Shown: positions 28,541 through 36,527 of the stretch, in pieces
How the letters are laid out: the number at the start of each line of letters is the position of its first letter
Position numbering within the stretch: position 1 is the stretch's first letter
From: Acidobacteriota bacterium
Lineage (GTDB): Bacteria > Acidobacteriota > Terriglobia > Acidiferrales > UBA7541
Reading direction: 5' to 3'
Assembly (NCBI GenBank): GCA_021818865.1
Contig: JAKASX010000025.1
Coordinates: 1-38,530, forward strand
Length of the DNA: 38,530 nucleotides
Made by a program: the position numbers and the translations under genes
The notes under the pieces: model-generated
Databases searched by the model: none
Seen by the model: the letters and a program-made list of their open reading frames with translations, nothing else
Told to the model about the DNA's origin: nothing

Positions 28541-31500
28541 CGCAGAATTCCCTTGCTGTCCAGATAGGCTTCGCAGCGGGTCAGATAGCCCGCGTCGTTG
28601 CCGTGTCCGTCGAACTGGAGCACCAGAAACGGCGATCCGGCCACATCCCGGAGAAAGTGTTTGATGAAAGAATCGGGGCCGCACTTGAAATTCGTAATGT
28701 AAATCACGTGGGTTCCCGGATGATTTTGCGCGAAGCGGCCGGCGGCCAGGATGCGGCGGCCGGAATTCCAATACATATTCGGGTGCAATTCGACGGGAGG
28801 AACATCGTCGAGCGGGAGAAAATCAAAAGGAAGAACGTTCACGCCATAGAGATCGCGCAGCTTTCGCGGAATATCGCAATTGCTGTTTCGGTCGTAGAGG
28901 TTGTATGCGCGGCCGACCAGCAGAACGGCGGGTTCGCCCGCTTCGGCGAGCTTCGCGCAAGCCGCGCGGCCCGCTTCCCTGAGTTGCGCCTCGAATTTCT
29001 GCTGAGCGCCAAAAGCCGCCGCAGCCGCGGCGTCGCTTTCGCGCCGGCTGACGCCGAAGCCGTGGAAATAATCGCTCAATTCCCGCGCCGCGTGCCGCCG
29101 TCCCGGGCGGAAATGGACCGTCGGCGCCAGAATCCGGTTCGCATGGCCGGCGAGGTCCGGCGTTGCGCGAATCACGAATGGAAGCGTCTGGTTCCACGGA
29201 CACAAATAGGAAGCGGTTTCCGAAGGCGGCGATTCGCGATCCATTACGTTCGGAAGTAGCACGAAATCCGGAGCTTCGTCGCCCATTTTGCCGTCGAAAA
29301 GCGCCTGCACGTGCCCGTGCGCGATTTGCACCGGGAAGCAAGGCTCGGCCACGCTCAGTTCGGCGCCGCGCGCGGCCAGATAGCGATCGGTGGGTGGGGA
29401 AAGAACGACCTCGAACCCCAACGTTTCGAGATAGGCTCTCCAGAACGGGAACTGATCGTGAAAAAACATGGCGCGCGGAACTCCCACGCGGCCTCGGCGC
29501 CCGTGGCCGTTTCCCCTGCCGATTTCCGGCCCCGCCGAAAAACCTTCGAGCAGCGCGGCTTCGCGAAACGCCAGCAGGTCCTCGATCGCCGGCTGGCGAT
29601 CGGTGCGGGCGCGTTTGCGGAATTTGTCCGAGCACTTGTCGCCCCAGTACGTTTTTTGCCCCTCGATCGTGATTTCCTTCATGTCGCAGTAGTTCGAGCA
29701 GGCCTTGCAGACGAATTCACGCGTTTCGAAACGCGTCGCGTTCAAATCGAATCCGCGAAAGGAAGAAGGCGCGGCGGCGGGCGCGACCGGTTCGCGCGCC
29801 GGCGCCGCAATGGAGGCGACAGCCGAACGATTCCGCGCGCGCGAGCGCACTCGCGTCAGCTGCTGGGCGATCAGCGCCATGCCGATGGCGCCGATGATGC
29901 CGTTGTGCGGCGGCACGATGATCGCTTTCCCGAGGAGCGTCGAAAAAGCGGCGGCAACGGCGTCGTTGTACGCCGTTCCTCCCTGAAAGTAGATGACGTC
30001 GCCGATTTTCCTGCCGCGCACCACGCGGTTCAGGTAATTCAGCGCCACCGAATACGCCAGTCCGGCCGTCAGATCCTCGATGCGCGCGCCCTGCCCGAGC
30101 GCGGATGTAACGTCGCGCTCCATGAACACCGTACAGCGCTCGCCCAGGCGCGCCGGCGCTTTGGACCCGAGCGCCAGCCGCGCGAATTCGTCCTTGATCT
30201 GGATTCCCAGCCGCTCGGCCTGCTCTTCGAGAAACGATCCGGTGCCCGCGGCGCAAGCTTCGTTCATCGCGAAATCCACCACGACGCCGCGATCGATGGA
30301 AATGAATTTCGAATCCTGGCCGCCGATCTCGAAAATCGTATCCACTTCGCCGGCTGCGCCCATTGGTTTCACCAGTGTCTCGTGCACGTACATGGCGCCC
30401 GTTTTGTGGGCCGTGATTTCGTCGTTCACAGTGTCCGCGCCAACGAGTTCCCCGATCAATTCGCGGCCGGAGCCGGTGGTTCCCGCGCCGCGAATGTCGA
30501 TGCGCGAGCCGAACAGGCGCTCGATTTCCGCCAGGCCGTCGTTCACGACTTCGACGGGCCGCCCGGCGGTTCGCAGATAGATGCCGTGGAGCAAGCGGCC
30601 GTCATCATCGAGCAGCGCGAGATTCGTGCTCACCGAACCGACGTCTATGCCCAAATAAACCGGCAATTTAGCCGCGCTCGCCTTCGGGAGCGGGGCGGTG
30701 CGCGTGGCGTCGGGGTGGTCGCGCAACAACAAAACATTGGAGAGCGACAACGGCTCGTTTGGCGAACGCCGATCCGAAGCCAATTCGCTCGAGGGCGAAG
30801 TTGTCGGGGATTTTTTTGCTCTCGCCCACGCGCCTGCAGCATCCTCGTCCGCGCCGAGCAAAGCCGCGCCCACCGCGCCGAGCCAGGCGTACAATTCGGG
30901 CACGAACAAATCGCCGGATGCGAGGTGAAATGCTTCCGCAATCGCCGCGGCAACGCCGCTGTTTTGCGAAACGCCGCCGATGAAGGCCACCGGCGCGGCG
31001 ATTTTTCTGCCTTTCACGATGTTGCTTTTGAAATTCCGCGCGACCGCTTCACAGAGCCCCTTCAATACTTCGCCGGTCCCGTAGCCTTTCTGCTGGGCGT
31101 GAATCATGTCCGATTTCGCGAACACCGAGCAGCGGCCGGCAATGCGCGCGGCCGTTTTGGCCTGCGCCACCACGGCTCCGATTTGCTCCACCTGATAGCG
31201 CAGGCGCGTGGCCTGCTGATCGATGAACGAGCCGGTGCCCGCGGCGCATTCGCCGCTGCTGGAATAATCGGCGATGCCGAGCGTTTCCGACGCGCCGCTT
31301 GCGGCGCTTTCGAGCAGGAGATATTTCGAGCTTTCGCCGCCCATTTCGAAAATCGTTCGCAGTTGCGGATAGAGCGTGGAGACGCCGCGTGCGATGGCAC
31401 GAAATTCGTTTTCGTGCTCGGCGGCCAGCATCTGGGCGGCGCGGCGCCCGCCCGACCCGGTTACGCGGATCCCCGCGATCGCTCCTTCGGGAACGCATCC

Positions 31501-31731
31501 GCGAAACCGTTCCACCAAGGCGAGCGCGGCATCGAGCGGACTACCGTGGGCGCGTTCATATTTCGACAGCACAATCGCGCGCCCCGCGCGGTGGGCGAAC
31601 GGGGAGGCGAGGAGCCAAAAATCGGGCGAGCGCTCGAAAAGGCGTTCCAATTCGGCGGAAAATTCAGGGGAGGCAAAGGCCGCCAGTTTTGCGCTGATAC
31701 TGCCGACATCCAGCCCGACATGAAATTTCAT
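28528..31731 (-). CDS. Tandem 2-hydroxyacyl-CoA dehydratase activase (BadF/BcrA-type) fused to DUF2229-like domain
   Basis: This 1067-aa protein carries two ASKHA-fold ATPase modules in series. Module 1 (~1-330) starts VGLDVGSISAK and has the cluster ligands C162 (CAAGTGSFI) and C201 (CSVFAKSD). Module 2 (~357-625) starts LGIDVGSVSTN and has C493 (CAAGTGSFL) and C533 (CTVFMERD). In single-module activases these two Cys bridge a [4Fe-4S] cluster across a homodimer; here one chain could supply both halves. A Cys-rich hinge follows (C675, C678, C682, C700), then a DUF2229-like domain to the end. ATG 31731 fits the conserved start. It drives ATP-dependent low-potential electron transfer. Confidence 0.85.
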   Translation of the reverse strand: MKFHVGLDVGSISAKLAAFASPEFSAELERLFERSPDFWLLASPFAHRAGRAIVLSKYERAHGSPLDAALALVERFRGCVPEGAIAGIRVTGSGGRRAAQMLAAEHENEFRAIARGVSTLYPQLRTIFEMGGESSKYLLLESAASGASETLGIADYSSSGECAAGTGSFIDQQATRLRYQVEQIGAVVAQAKTAARIAGRCSVFAKSDMIHAQQKGYGTGEVLKGLCEAVARNFKSNIVKGRKIAAPVAFIGGVSQNSGVAAAIAEAFHLASGDLFVPELYAWLGAVGAALLGADEDAAGAWARAKKSPTTSPSSELASDRRSPNEPLSLSNVLLLRDHPDATRTAPLPKASAAKLPVYLGIDVGSVSTNLALLDDDGRLLHGIYLRTAGRPVEVVNDGLAEIERLFGSRIDIRGAGTTGSGRELIGELVGADTVNDEITAHKTGAMYVHETLVKPMGAAGEVDTIFEIGGQDSKFISIDRGVVVDFAMNEACAAGTGSFLEEQAERLGIQIKDEFARLALGSKAPARLGERCTVFMERDVTSALGQGARIEDLTAGLAYSVALNYLNRVVRGRKIGDVIYFQGGTAYNDAVAAAFSTLLGKAIIVPPHNGIIGAIGMALIAQQLTRVRSRARNRSAVASIAAPAREPVAPAAAPSSFRGFDLNATRFETREFVCKACSNYCDMKEITIEGQKTYWGDKCSDKFRKRARTDRQPAIEDLLAFREAALLEGFSAGPEIGRGNGHGRRGRVGVPRAMFFHDQFPFWRAYLETLGFEVVLSPPTDRYLAARGAELSVAEPCFPVQIAHGHVQALFDGKMGDEAPDFVLLPNVMDRESPPSETASYLCPWNQTLPFVIRATPDLAGHANRILAPTVHFRPGRRHAARELSDYFHGFGVSRRESDAAAAAAFGAQQKFEAQLREAGRAACAKLAEAGEPAVLLVGRAYNLYDRNSNCDIPRKLRDLYGVNVLPFDFLPLDDVPPVELHPNMYWNSGRRILAAGRFAQNHPGTHVIYITNFKCGPDSFIKHFLRDVAGSPFLVLQFDGHGNDAGYLTRCEAYLDSKGILRCAS

Positions 31732-32017
31732 TTGGCACCGCAGGTTCCCCTGCGCGGGGTCTTTTGCCCAGGATGCGAGCATCTACAGTGCCAAACCGCC
31801 GCTCGTGAACAGGTTCTAAGTGCTTGTATATCATTGTCGTGCGGATTGCTTGCCGCGCGGAGAATCCGCCGTGGGTGATTTCGCGAAGCTCGGGTGCAAT
31901 ATTCTTCGCCTATGCCAGCTCAGTTCCTGCGAGAAGCCCATGCCGTCTGACGGATGGAGGGCGTGAAGAATCCGGGGTGCGTTTCCTCTCGAAAGGCCAA
32001 TTGTCGCCCGCACAACC

Positions 32018-33175
32018 ATGCGCCAGTTCTCACCGTCGAAGTTACTAATGCTTCCCAGGGCCCTTCCATCGTTCGTCGCGGAGCATCCGAAAAGCAGCCC
32101 GGGCGTCTCCAAGCGTGAGATTTTGGCCGCTTGGGGAAGAATCCTCAAGGGCAGAATCCCGATGCTCTCCATCGAAATCACCCGCGAGTGCCCGCTCCAC
32201 TGCCCCGGGTGTTACGCCTACGGGGAATCGCACTTGGGAGGCGAAACGACGCTGCGCGACCTGCACGACCTGCGCGGTGACGCCCTGGTCGAAGGCGTGC
32301 TGCAACTGATTCGACGACACAAACCTTTGCATGTCTCCCTGGTGGGCGGGGAGCCTTTGGTTCGCCATCGCGAGCTGAGCCGGATTCTGCCGGAGCTGAG
32401 CTCGATGGGCGTTTTCAGCCTGGTGGTTACGAGCGGCATCATTCCGATTCCCATGGGATGGATGAAGCTTCCGCGCGTTCGCGTCGCCATTTCCGTCGAC
32501 GGTCTGCCGGAGCATCACGACGTTCGGCGCGCGCCAGCCACCTACCAGCGCATCCTGGAAAATCTTGCTGGCCGCGAAGTCAACATCCACTGGGTCGTCA
32601 CTCGCCCCATGCTTTCGCGGCCCAGTTACCTGGAAGAGTACGTTTCTTTTTGGTCCGCGCGACCGGAGGTCAACCGCATCTGGGTGAGCGTCTATACGCC
32701 TCAAATCGGCGAACAAAGTCCGGAAATGCTGTTGCCCGAAGAGCGCGCGGCGCTCGTCCGCCAGTTGCCCTTGCTTCGCCGGCGCTACCCAAAACTGTTG
32801 TTCAACAACGGCATAGCGCAAGCGGTAATCGAGCCTCCGGCCAACCCCGGGGAATGCCTTTTCTCGAAGATGTCCGCGAATTACTCCGCCGATCTCGCCA
32901 CTCGCGTCGAACCGTGCGTTTTCGGCGGCGCGCCCGATTGTTCCCAATGCGGCTGCGCGATTAGCAACGCCTTGCATTGGATTCAATCCATACGACTGGC
33001 GGGTCCCTTGAAAATCGGCCATCTCGTCGCCGGTTCGGTCGAAATCGGGCGCCTGGCCAATCGGCTGCGCCGCGATCCGGCGAGGCCTTCTCGATGGGAC
33101 CTGTCGCGCCCGCGGCCAACGGCGGGCAACGGCCTGATTCAGATCGATTCCGCCGCTCCGAACGTCCGCGGCTAG
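32018..33175 (+). CDS. Radical SAM enzyme with C-terminal Cys cluster (SPASM-like)
   Basis: This 385-aa protein has a 4Fe-4S/SAM motif ITRECPLHCPGCYAYG (CxxxCxxC, about residues 53-68). It continues with the SAM-fold motifs VSLVGGEPLVR, VVTSGI and RVAISVDGLPEHHDVRRAPATYQRI. In the C-terminal half, CLFSKMSANYSADLATRVEPC and CVFGGAPDCSQCGC supply six Cys, reminiscent of a SPASM auxiliary cluster. Substrate is unknown; such enzymes modify peptides or small molecules. ATG 32048 is an alternative start. The 286 bases upstream, shared with the divergent activase gene, show no further features. Confidence 0.8.
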   Translation: MRQFSPSKLLMLPRALPSFVAEHPKSSPGVSKREILAAWGRILKGRIPMLSIEITRECPLHCPGCYAYGESHLGGETTLRDLHDLRGDALVEGVLQLIRRHKPLHVSLVGGEPLVRHRELSRILPELSSMGVFSLVVTSGIIPIPMGWMKLPRVRVAISVDGLPEHHDVRRAPATYQRILENLAGREVNIHWVVTRPMLSRPSYLEEYVSFWSARPEVNRIWVSVYTPQIGEQSPEMLLPEERAALVRQLPLLRRRYPKLLFNNGIAQAVIEPPANPGECLFSKMSANYSADLATRVEPCVFGGAPDCSQCGCAISNALHWIQSIRLAGPLKIGHLVAGSVEIGRLANRLRRDPARPSRWDLSRPRPTAGNGLIQIDSAAPNVRG

Positions 33176-33269
33176 CTGCCCTCCCAAGACAGTTCCGAGC
33201 AGCATCGTGCGGATTGCCGCACCAGAGTCACTCGGATGGTTTCGCCAGTGCGTCGAGGGGCAAGCCCGT

Positions 33270-33275
33270 TATAAT
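33270..33275 (+). promoter_or_regulatory. TATAAT -10 box, possible leaderless start
   Basis: A perfect TATAAT lies 8 bases before the ATG at 33284, so transcription would begin at or next to the start codon. No convincing -35 element or ribosome-binding site is present. Confidence 0.4.
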
Positions 33276-33283
33276 GAGTGCCG

Positions 33284-33955
33284 ATGTCCAACCGCGCGTA
33301 TCTCAGCCTTTGGTTCAAGAATTTTCGTGAGACGGCGATGATCGAGCAGTTTCAGAAACTGCTCGAGACGGTTCCGCTCTCCGCGAGCCAACCGGGATTC
33401 ACTTCGCTGGTGGTGCGGGCGATCGGGCCGGACGAAGCGCCGCTAGTGGAGCGCGATCTGCGTGGCGCCACATGCGACGCGGCGCGCGTGGCCGAACTGG
33501 TCGCGGAATACGCGCACGCGGATTGCAGCTACGAAGTGGAAGCATTTTGGGACTTGTGGACCTACGACGCCGGGCGCGACCTGTGGCAGCAGGGGCCGAT
33601 GAAGCTCGAAATCCTGTGCCTGGGCGAGCTTTACGACGACGGAGCCTTTCACGAGTTGGGGCACTGCTGGATCAACGCGGGATTCGAGCACTTGTTCACC
33701 GGGCACGCCGGTTTGCTGGGCGCGGCGGCGACCGAAATCAGCTCGCGCGAATCGGCGGAAGCGGAATTTCTCGATCGGATGCGGCGGCCGGGCGGATTGG
33801 CCGATTACCGGCAGAAGACGCAGGAAAATATCCGGAAGCTCGTCGGCTGGGCTACGGACATCGAGCGCGCGGTGGGCGTGGAGCGCTGGCGGTTGTGGTC
33901 GGAAGGCGAGGAGAATTTCGAGGCGCGGCTGGATTCCATTTTGGCCGAACGATGA
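33284..33955 (+). CDS. Conserved hypothetical protein (acidobacterial type)
   Basis: This 223-aa protein opens MSNRAYLSLWFKNFRETAMIEQF, then VVRAIGPDEAPLVERDLRG, YEVEAFWDLWTYD, GPMKLEILCLGELYDDGAF, GFEHLFTGHAGLLG. This is a recognisable conserved pattern in small soluble proteins, without known function. HELGH (around residue 127) resembles a zinc-protease motif, but related proteins as I recall do not keep both His, so it is probably coincidental. ATG 33284 fits the conserved start. Its stop overlaps the next ATG (ATGA). Confidence 0.6.
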   Translation: MSNRAYLSLWFKNFRETAMIEQFQKLLETVPLSASQPGFTSLVVRAIGPDEAPLVERDLRGATCDAARVAELVAEYAHADCSYEVEAFWDLWTYDAGRDLWQQGPMKLEILCLGELYDDGAFHELGHCWINAGFEHLFTGHAGLLGAAATEISSRESAEAEFLDRMRRPGGLADYRQKTQENIRKLVGWATDIERAVGVERWRLWSEGEENFEARLDSILAER

Positions 33956-34602
33956 GCGGCCGGGGGCAAATGAAAAAACAACAGGCAGGGATACCGGCGG
34001 GGAAATTCCGTTGCCGGATGCTCGTCGGGGTGCTTGCATTGACGCCGATGCTGCTGGCGGCAGGGTGCGCGGAATCGGCACAGTCGCGCGAGTCGCAACG
34101 AAAAGCGGTGGAGGCGGCCACGAAGACGGCGGAATACCGCGCGGCAGCGCGAAGCGCCTTGGGACGGGAAAGCGAAGTGATACTTTCCGGCGACCTGGCG
34201 CGCAACGGCCACATCCAACTGCTCGTGGTGGAACCCCTGCCGAAAACGCCGCAGAACGCGGCCGCGGGGACGATGATGGTGTCGCGCGCGGCCATCCTCG
34301 AGCAGGATGGCACCGATTGGCGCGAGATTTTCCTGGCCGACGAGCAGCTGAAAAACACGGAAGGCTTCCTGGGCGGCACGCCGCGTGACGCGGTGAATGC
34401 CTGGAAGCTGGATTACCAGCAACCGGCAACGGGACTGACAATGTTCTTTACCCCGCTCGATCAGGGCGGAGGGCAGAGCTCGATTGAAGTGCGCTGGAAT
34501 ACGAAGGAGAGCGTTTACCAATCGCTGGATCGAGCCACTAGGCGATTCCTGGCGGAATCGACGTCGCTCGGGCCGCGACCTGAATTCGAAATGAAACCAT
34601 GA
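33952..34602 (+). CDS. Lipoprotein, unknown function
   Basis: This 216-aa protein has a lipobox MLLAAGC with the acyl-Cys at about residue 39 after the hydrophobic segment RMLVGVLALTPMLLAAG, so it is exported and membrane-anchored. ATG 33970 (MKKQQAG) would give a more typical n-region, with GGGGGC just upstream. The mature part is a beta-rich domain (ILSGDLARNGHIQLLVVEPLP...SRAAILEQDGTDWREIFLADE). It overlaps both neighbours by four bases, coupling it to the exporter genes. Confidence 0.65.
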   Translation: MSGRGQMKKQQAGIPAGKFRCRMLVGVLALTPMLLAAGCAESAQSRESQRKAVEAATKTAEYRAAARSALGRESEVILSGDLARNGHIQLLVVEPLPKTPQNAAAGTMMVSRAAILEQDGTDWREIFLADEQLKNTEGFLGGTPRDAVNAWKLDYQQPATGLTMFFTPLDQGGGQSSIEVRWNTKESVYQSLDRATRRFLAESTSLGPRPEFEMKP

Positions 34603-36527
34603 GCGCCGCAGCCGCACCCACCGCCGTCACACCGCCGGCCGCCAGCCGGCGCGCCGCCTGGCAGAGCCTGCTGAAGCTGCTGCCCTACCTGGGCCGCTAC
34701 AAGCGCGGGATTGTTTGGGGACTGCTGACGGTGGCCCTGATGGGCGTTGCGGGCGTCCTGCCGCCGCTTATCATCGGCCTTATCATCGACACGCTTTCAG
34801 GGACTCCCCATCCGTTGATGCATCTCGGCGGCCTGGGCGTTTTTCTGATGCGTGCGATAGTTCCCTTCTACCGTCCCTTTGACCATCACACACTGGTGCT
34901 GTGCTGTTTGCTGCTGATCGCGGTGATCGTCGTGAAGGGGATTTTTTCGTTCGCCAGCCGGTGGGTTCTGATCGGGATCTCGCGGGACATCGAATTCGAC
35001 TTGCGCGCCGACCTGCTGTCGCATCTTTTGAAGCTCGACCCGGAATTTTACGTGAGGAACCGGACGGGCGAATTGATGTCGCGAGCGACGAACGATCTGA
35101 GTTCGGTGCGGATGGTGCTGGGACCGGGGCTGATGTACAGCGCGACGACGCTCTTCACCATGATACTGGCCATTTCGGTGATGCTCCTCCTGTCGCCCAC
35201 GCTCACGCTCTGGGTGCTTCTGCCCGTGCCGGTCGTCGCGATCGTGGTGCGGTATTTCGGACGGCAAATCCATGTGCTGTACGAAAAAATCCAGGCGATG
35301 CTGGCGGTGCTTTCGGCGCGGGTGCAGGAGAATCTGACCGGCGTGCGCGTTTTGCGCGCGTACGCGCAGGAGCCTGCCGAAATCGCGGCGTTCGACGAGC
35401 CAAACCGGCTCTACGTGAAGCGCAACATGGAATTGATCACCACCTGGGCGATGTTCATGCCGGCGCTGACGGTGCTGATCGGCACGACGTTCCTGATCGT
35501 GCTCTGGCAAGGCGGACGGTTGGTGATGTCCGGCGCGTTTTCGCTCGGCACACTGGTGGCTTTTTACGCGTACATGGCGCAGTTGGTTTGGCCGATGGTT
35601 GCGCTCGGGTGGGTGACGAATATTTTCCAGCGCGGCGCGGCTTCGATGGGAAGGTTGGATTACATCCTTTCGTCCGCTCCGCGCGTGCGCGACACCGCCG
35701 AGGACGGCCATGCGGAAACGGAACCGGCGCAGGGCGCGCCGGAGATGCGAGGAGAAATCGAATTCCGGCGCCTGAATTTCCGGTATCCGACAACGCTCAG
35801 CGGCAACGGGCAGCAGGGCGAGGAGCGGCCGCTGGTTCTGGAAGACATCAACCTGACGATTCCCGAGGGCACGGTGCTGGCTGTCGTCGGGCCGACGGGA
35901 AGCGGCAAATCCACGCTGGCCGCGCTGATTCCCCGGCTGTGGGAAGCGCCGGCGGGGACTTTGCTGATTGACGGGAAACCGATCGAGGATTGGCCGCTCG
36001 CGGAGCTGCGGCGGTCGATCGGCTACGTGCCGCAGGATACGTTTTTGTTCAGCGACACGCTGCGGGAGAACATTTCGCTCGGCGTGCCCGGCGCTCCGCT
36101 CGAGGCGGTGACGGAAGCCGCGGAAGTGGCCAGCCTTTCGGGCGACGTCGAGGATTTTCCGCAGAAATACGAGACGCTGGTCGGCGAGCGCGGCATCACG
36201 CTTTCGGGCGGGCAGAAGCAGCGGACGGCGCTGGCGCGGGCGGTGGTGCGCGACCCGAGGATTCTGGTGCTCGACGACGCGTTTTCCAGCGTGGACAGCG
36301 AAACGGAGGAAAGGATCCTGGCGCGCCTGGAATCGGTGATTCGCCGCCGGACGACGCTGATCATCTCGCACCGCGTTTCGACGGTGCGGCGAGCGGACCG
36401 GATCGTGGTGCTCGAGGAGGGACGAATCGTCGAGCAAGGCAGCCACGAGGAACTCCTGGCGCAAGGCGGGCCGTACGCGGAGCTGTACCGGAAGCAACTG
36501 CTCGAAGAAGAGCTGGAACGGGCATGA
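34599..36527 (+). CDS. ABC exporter subunit, degenerate-site half (TM287/LmrC-like)
   Basis: This 642-aa protein has a six-helix exporter membrane domain (~20-350) and an ATPase domain. It has Walker A GPTGSGKS (431-438), a perfect signature LSGGQ (535-539), and Walker B LVLDDAFSSVD where the catalytic Glu is Asp (D560). Such a half cannot hydrolyse well alone but completes the active site of its partner. It starts by overlapping the lipoprotein stop and overlaps the next ABC gene (ATGA), so the two are made together as a heterodimer. Confidence 0.9.
   Translation: MSAAAAPTAVTPPAASRRAAWQSLLKLLPYLGRYKRGIVWGLLTVALMGVAGVLPPLIIGLIIDTLSGTPHPLMHLGGLGVFLMRAIVPFYRPFDHHTLVLCCLLLIAVIVVKGIFSFASRWVLIGISRDIEFDLRADLLSHLLKLDPEFYVRNRTGELMSRATNDLSSVRMVLGPGLMYSATTLFTMILAISVMLLLSPTLTLWVLLPVPVVAIVVRYFGRQIHVLYEKIQAMLAVLSARVQENLTGVRVLRAYAQEPAEIAAFDEPNRLYVKRNMELITTWAMFMPALTVLIGTTFLIVLWQGGRLVMSGAFSLGTLVAFYAYMAQLVWPMVALGWVTNIFQRGAASMGRLDYILSSAPRVRDTAEDGHAETEPAQGAPEMRGEIEFRRLNFRYPTTLSGNGQQGEERPLVLEDINLTIPEGTVLAVVGPTGSGKSTLAALIPRLWEAPAGTLLIDGKPIEDWPLAELRRSIGYVPQDTFLFSDTLRENISLGVPGAPLEAVTEAAEVASLSGDVEDFPQKYETLVGERGITLSGGQKQRTALARAVVRDPRILVLDDAFSSVDSETEERILARLESVIRRRTTLIISHRVSTVRRADRIVVLEEGRIVEQGSHEELLAQGGPYAELYRKQLLEEELERA

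Noticed and set aside
29311-31878. An 855-codon open frame opposite the tandem activase gene
   Set aside because: It mirrors the codon pattern of the strongly supported minus-strand gene; composition is Arg/Gly/His-rich with no recognisable domain.
33655-33670. HELGH as a zinc-metalloprotease (HExxH) motif
   Set aside because: The surrounding pattern belongs to a conserved non-protease family as I recall it, with no third ligand motif visible.
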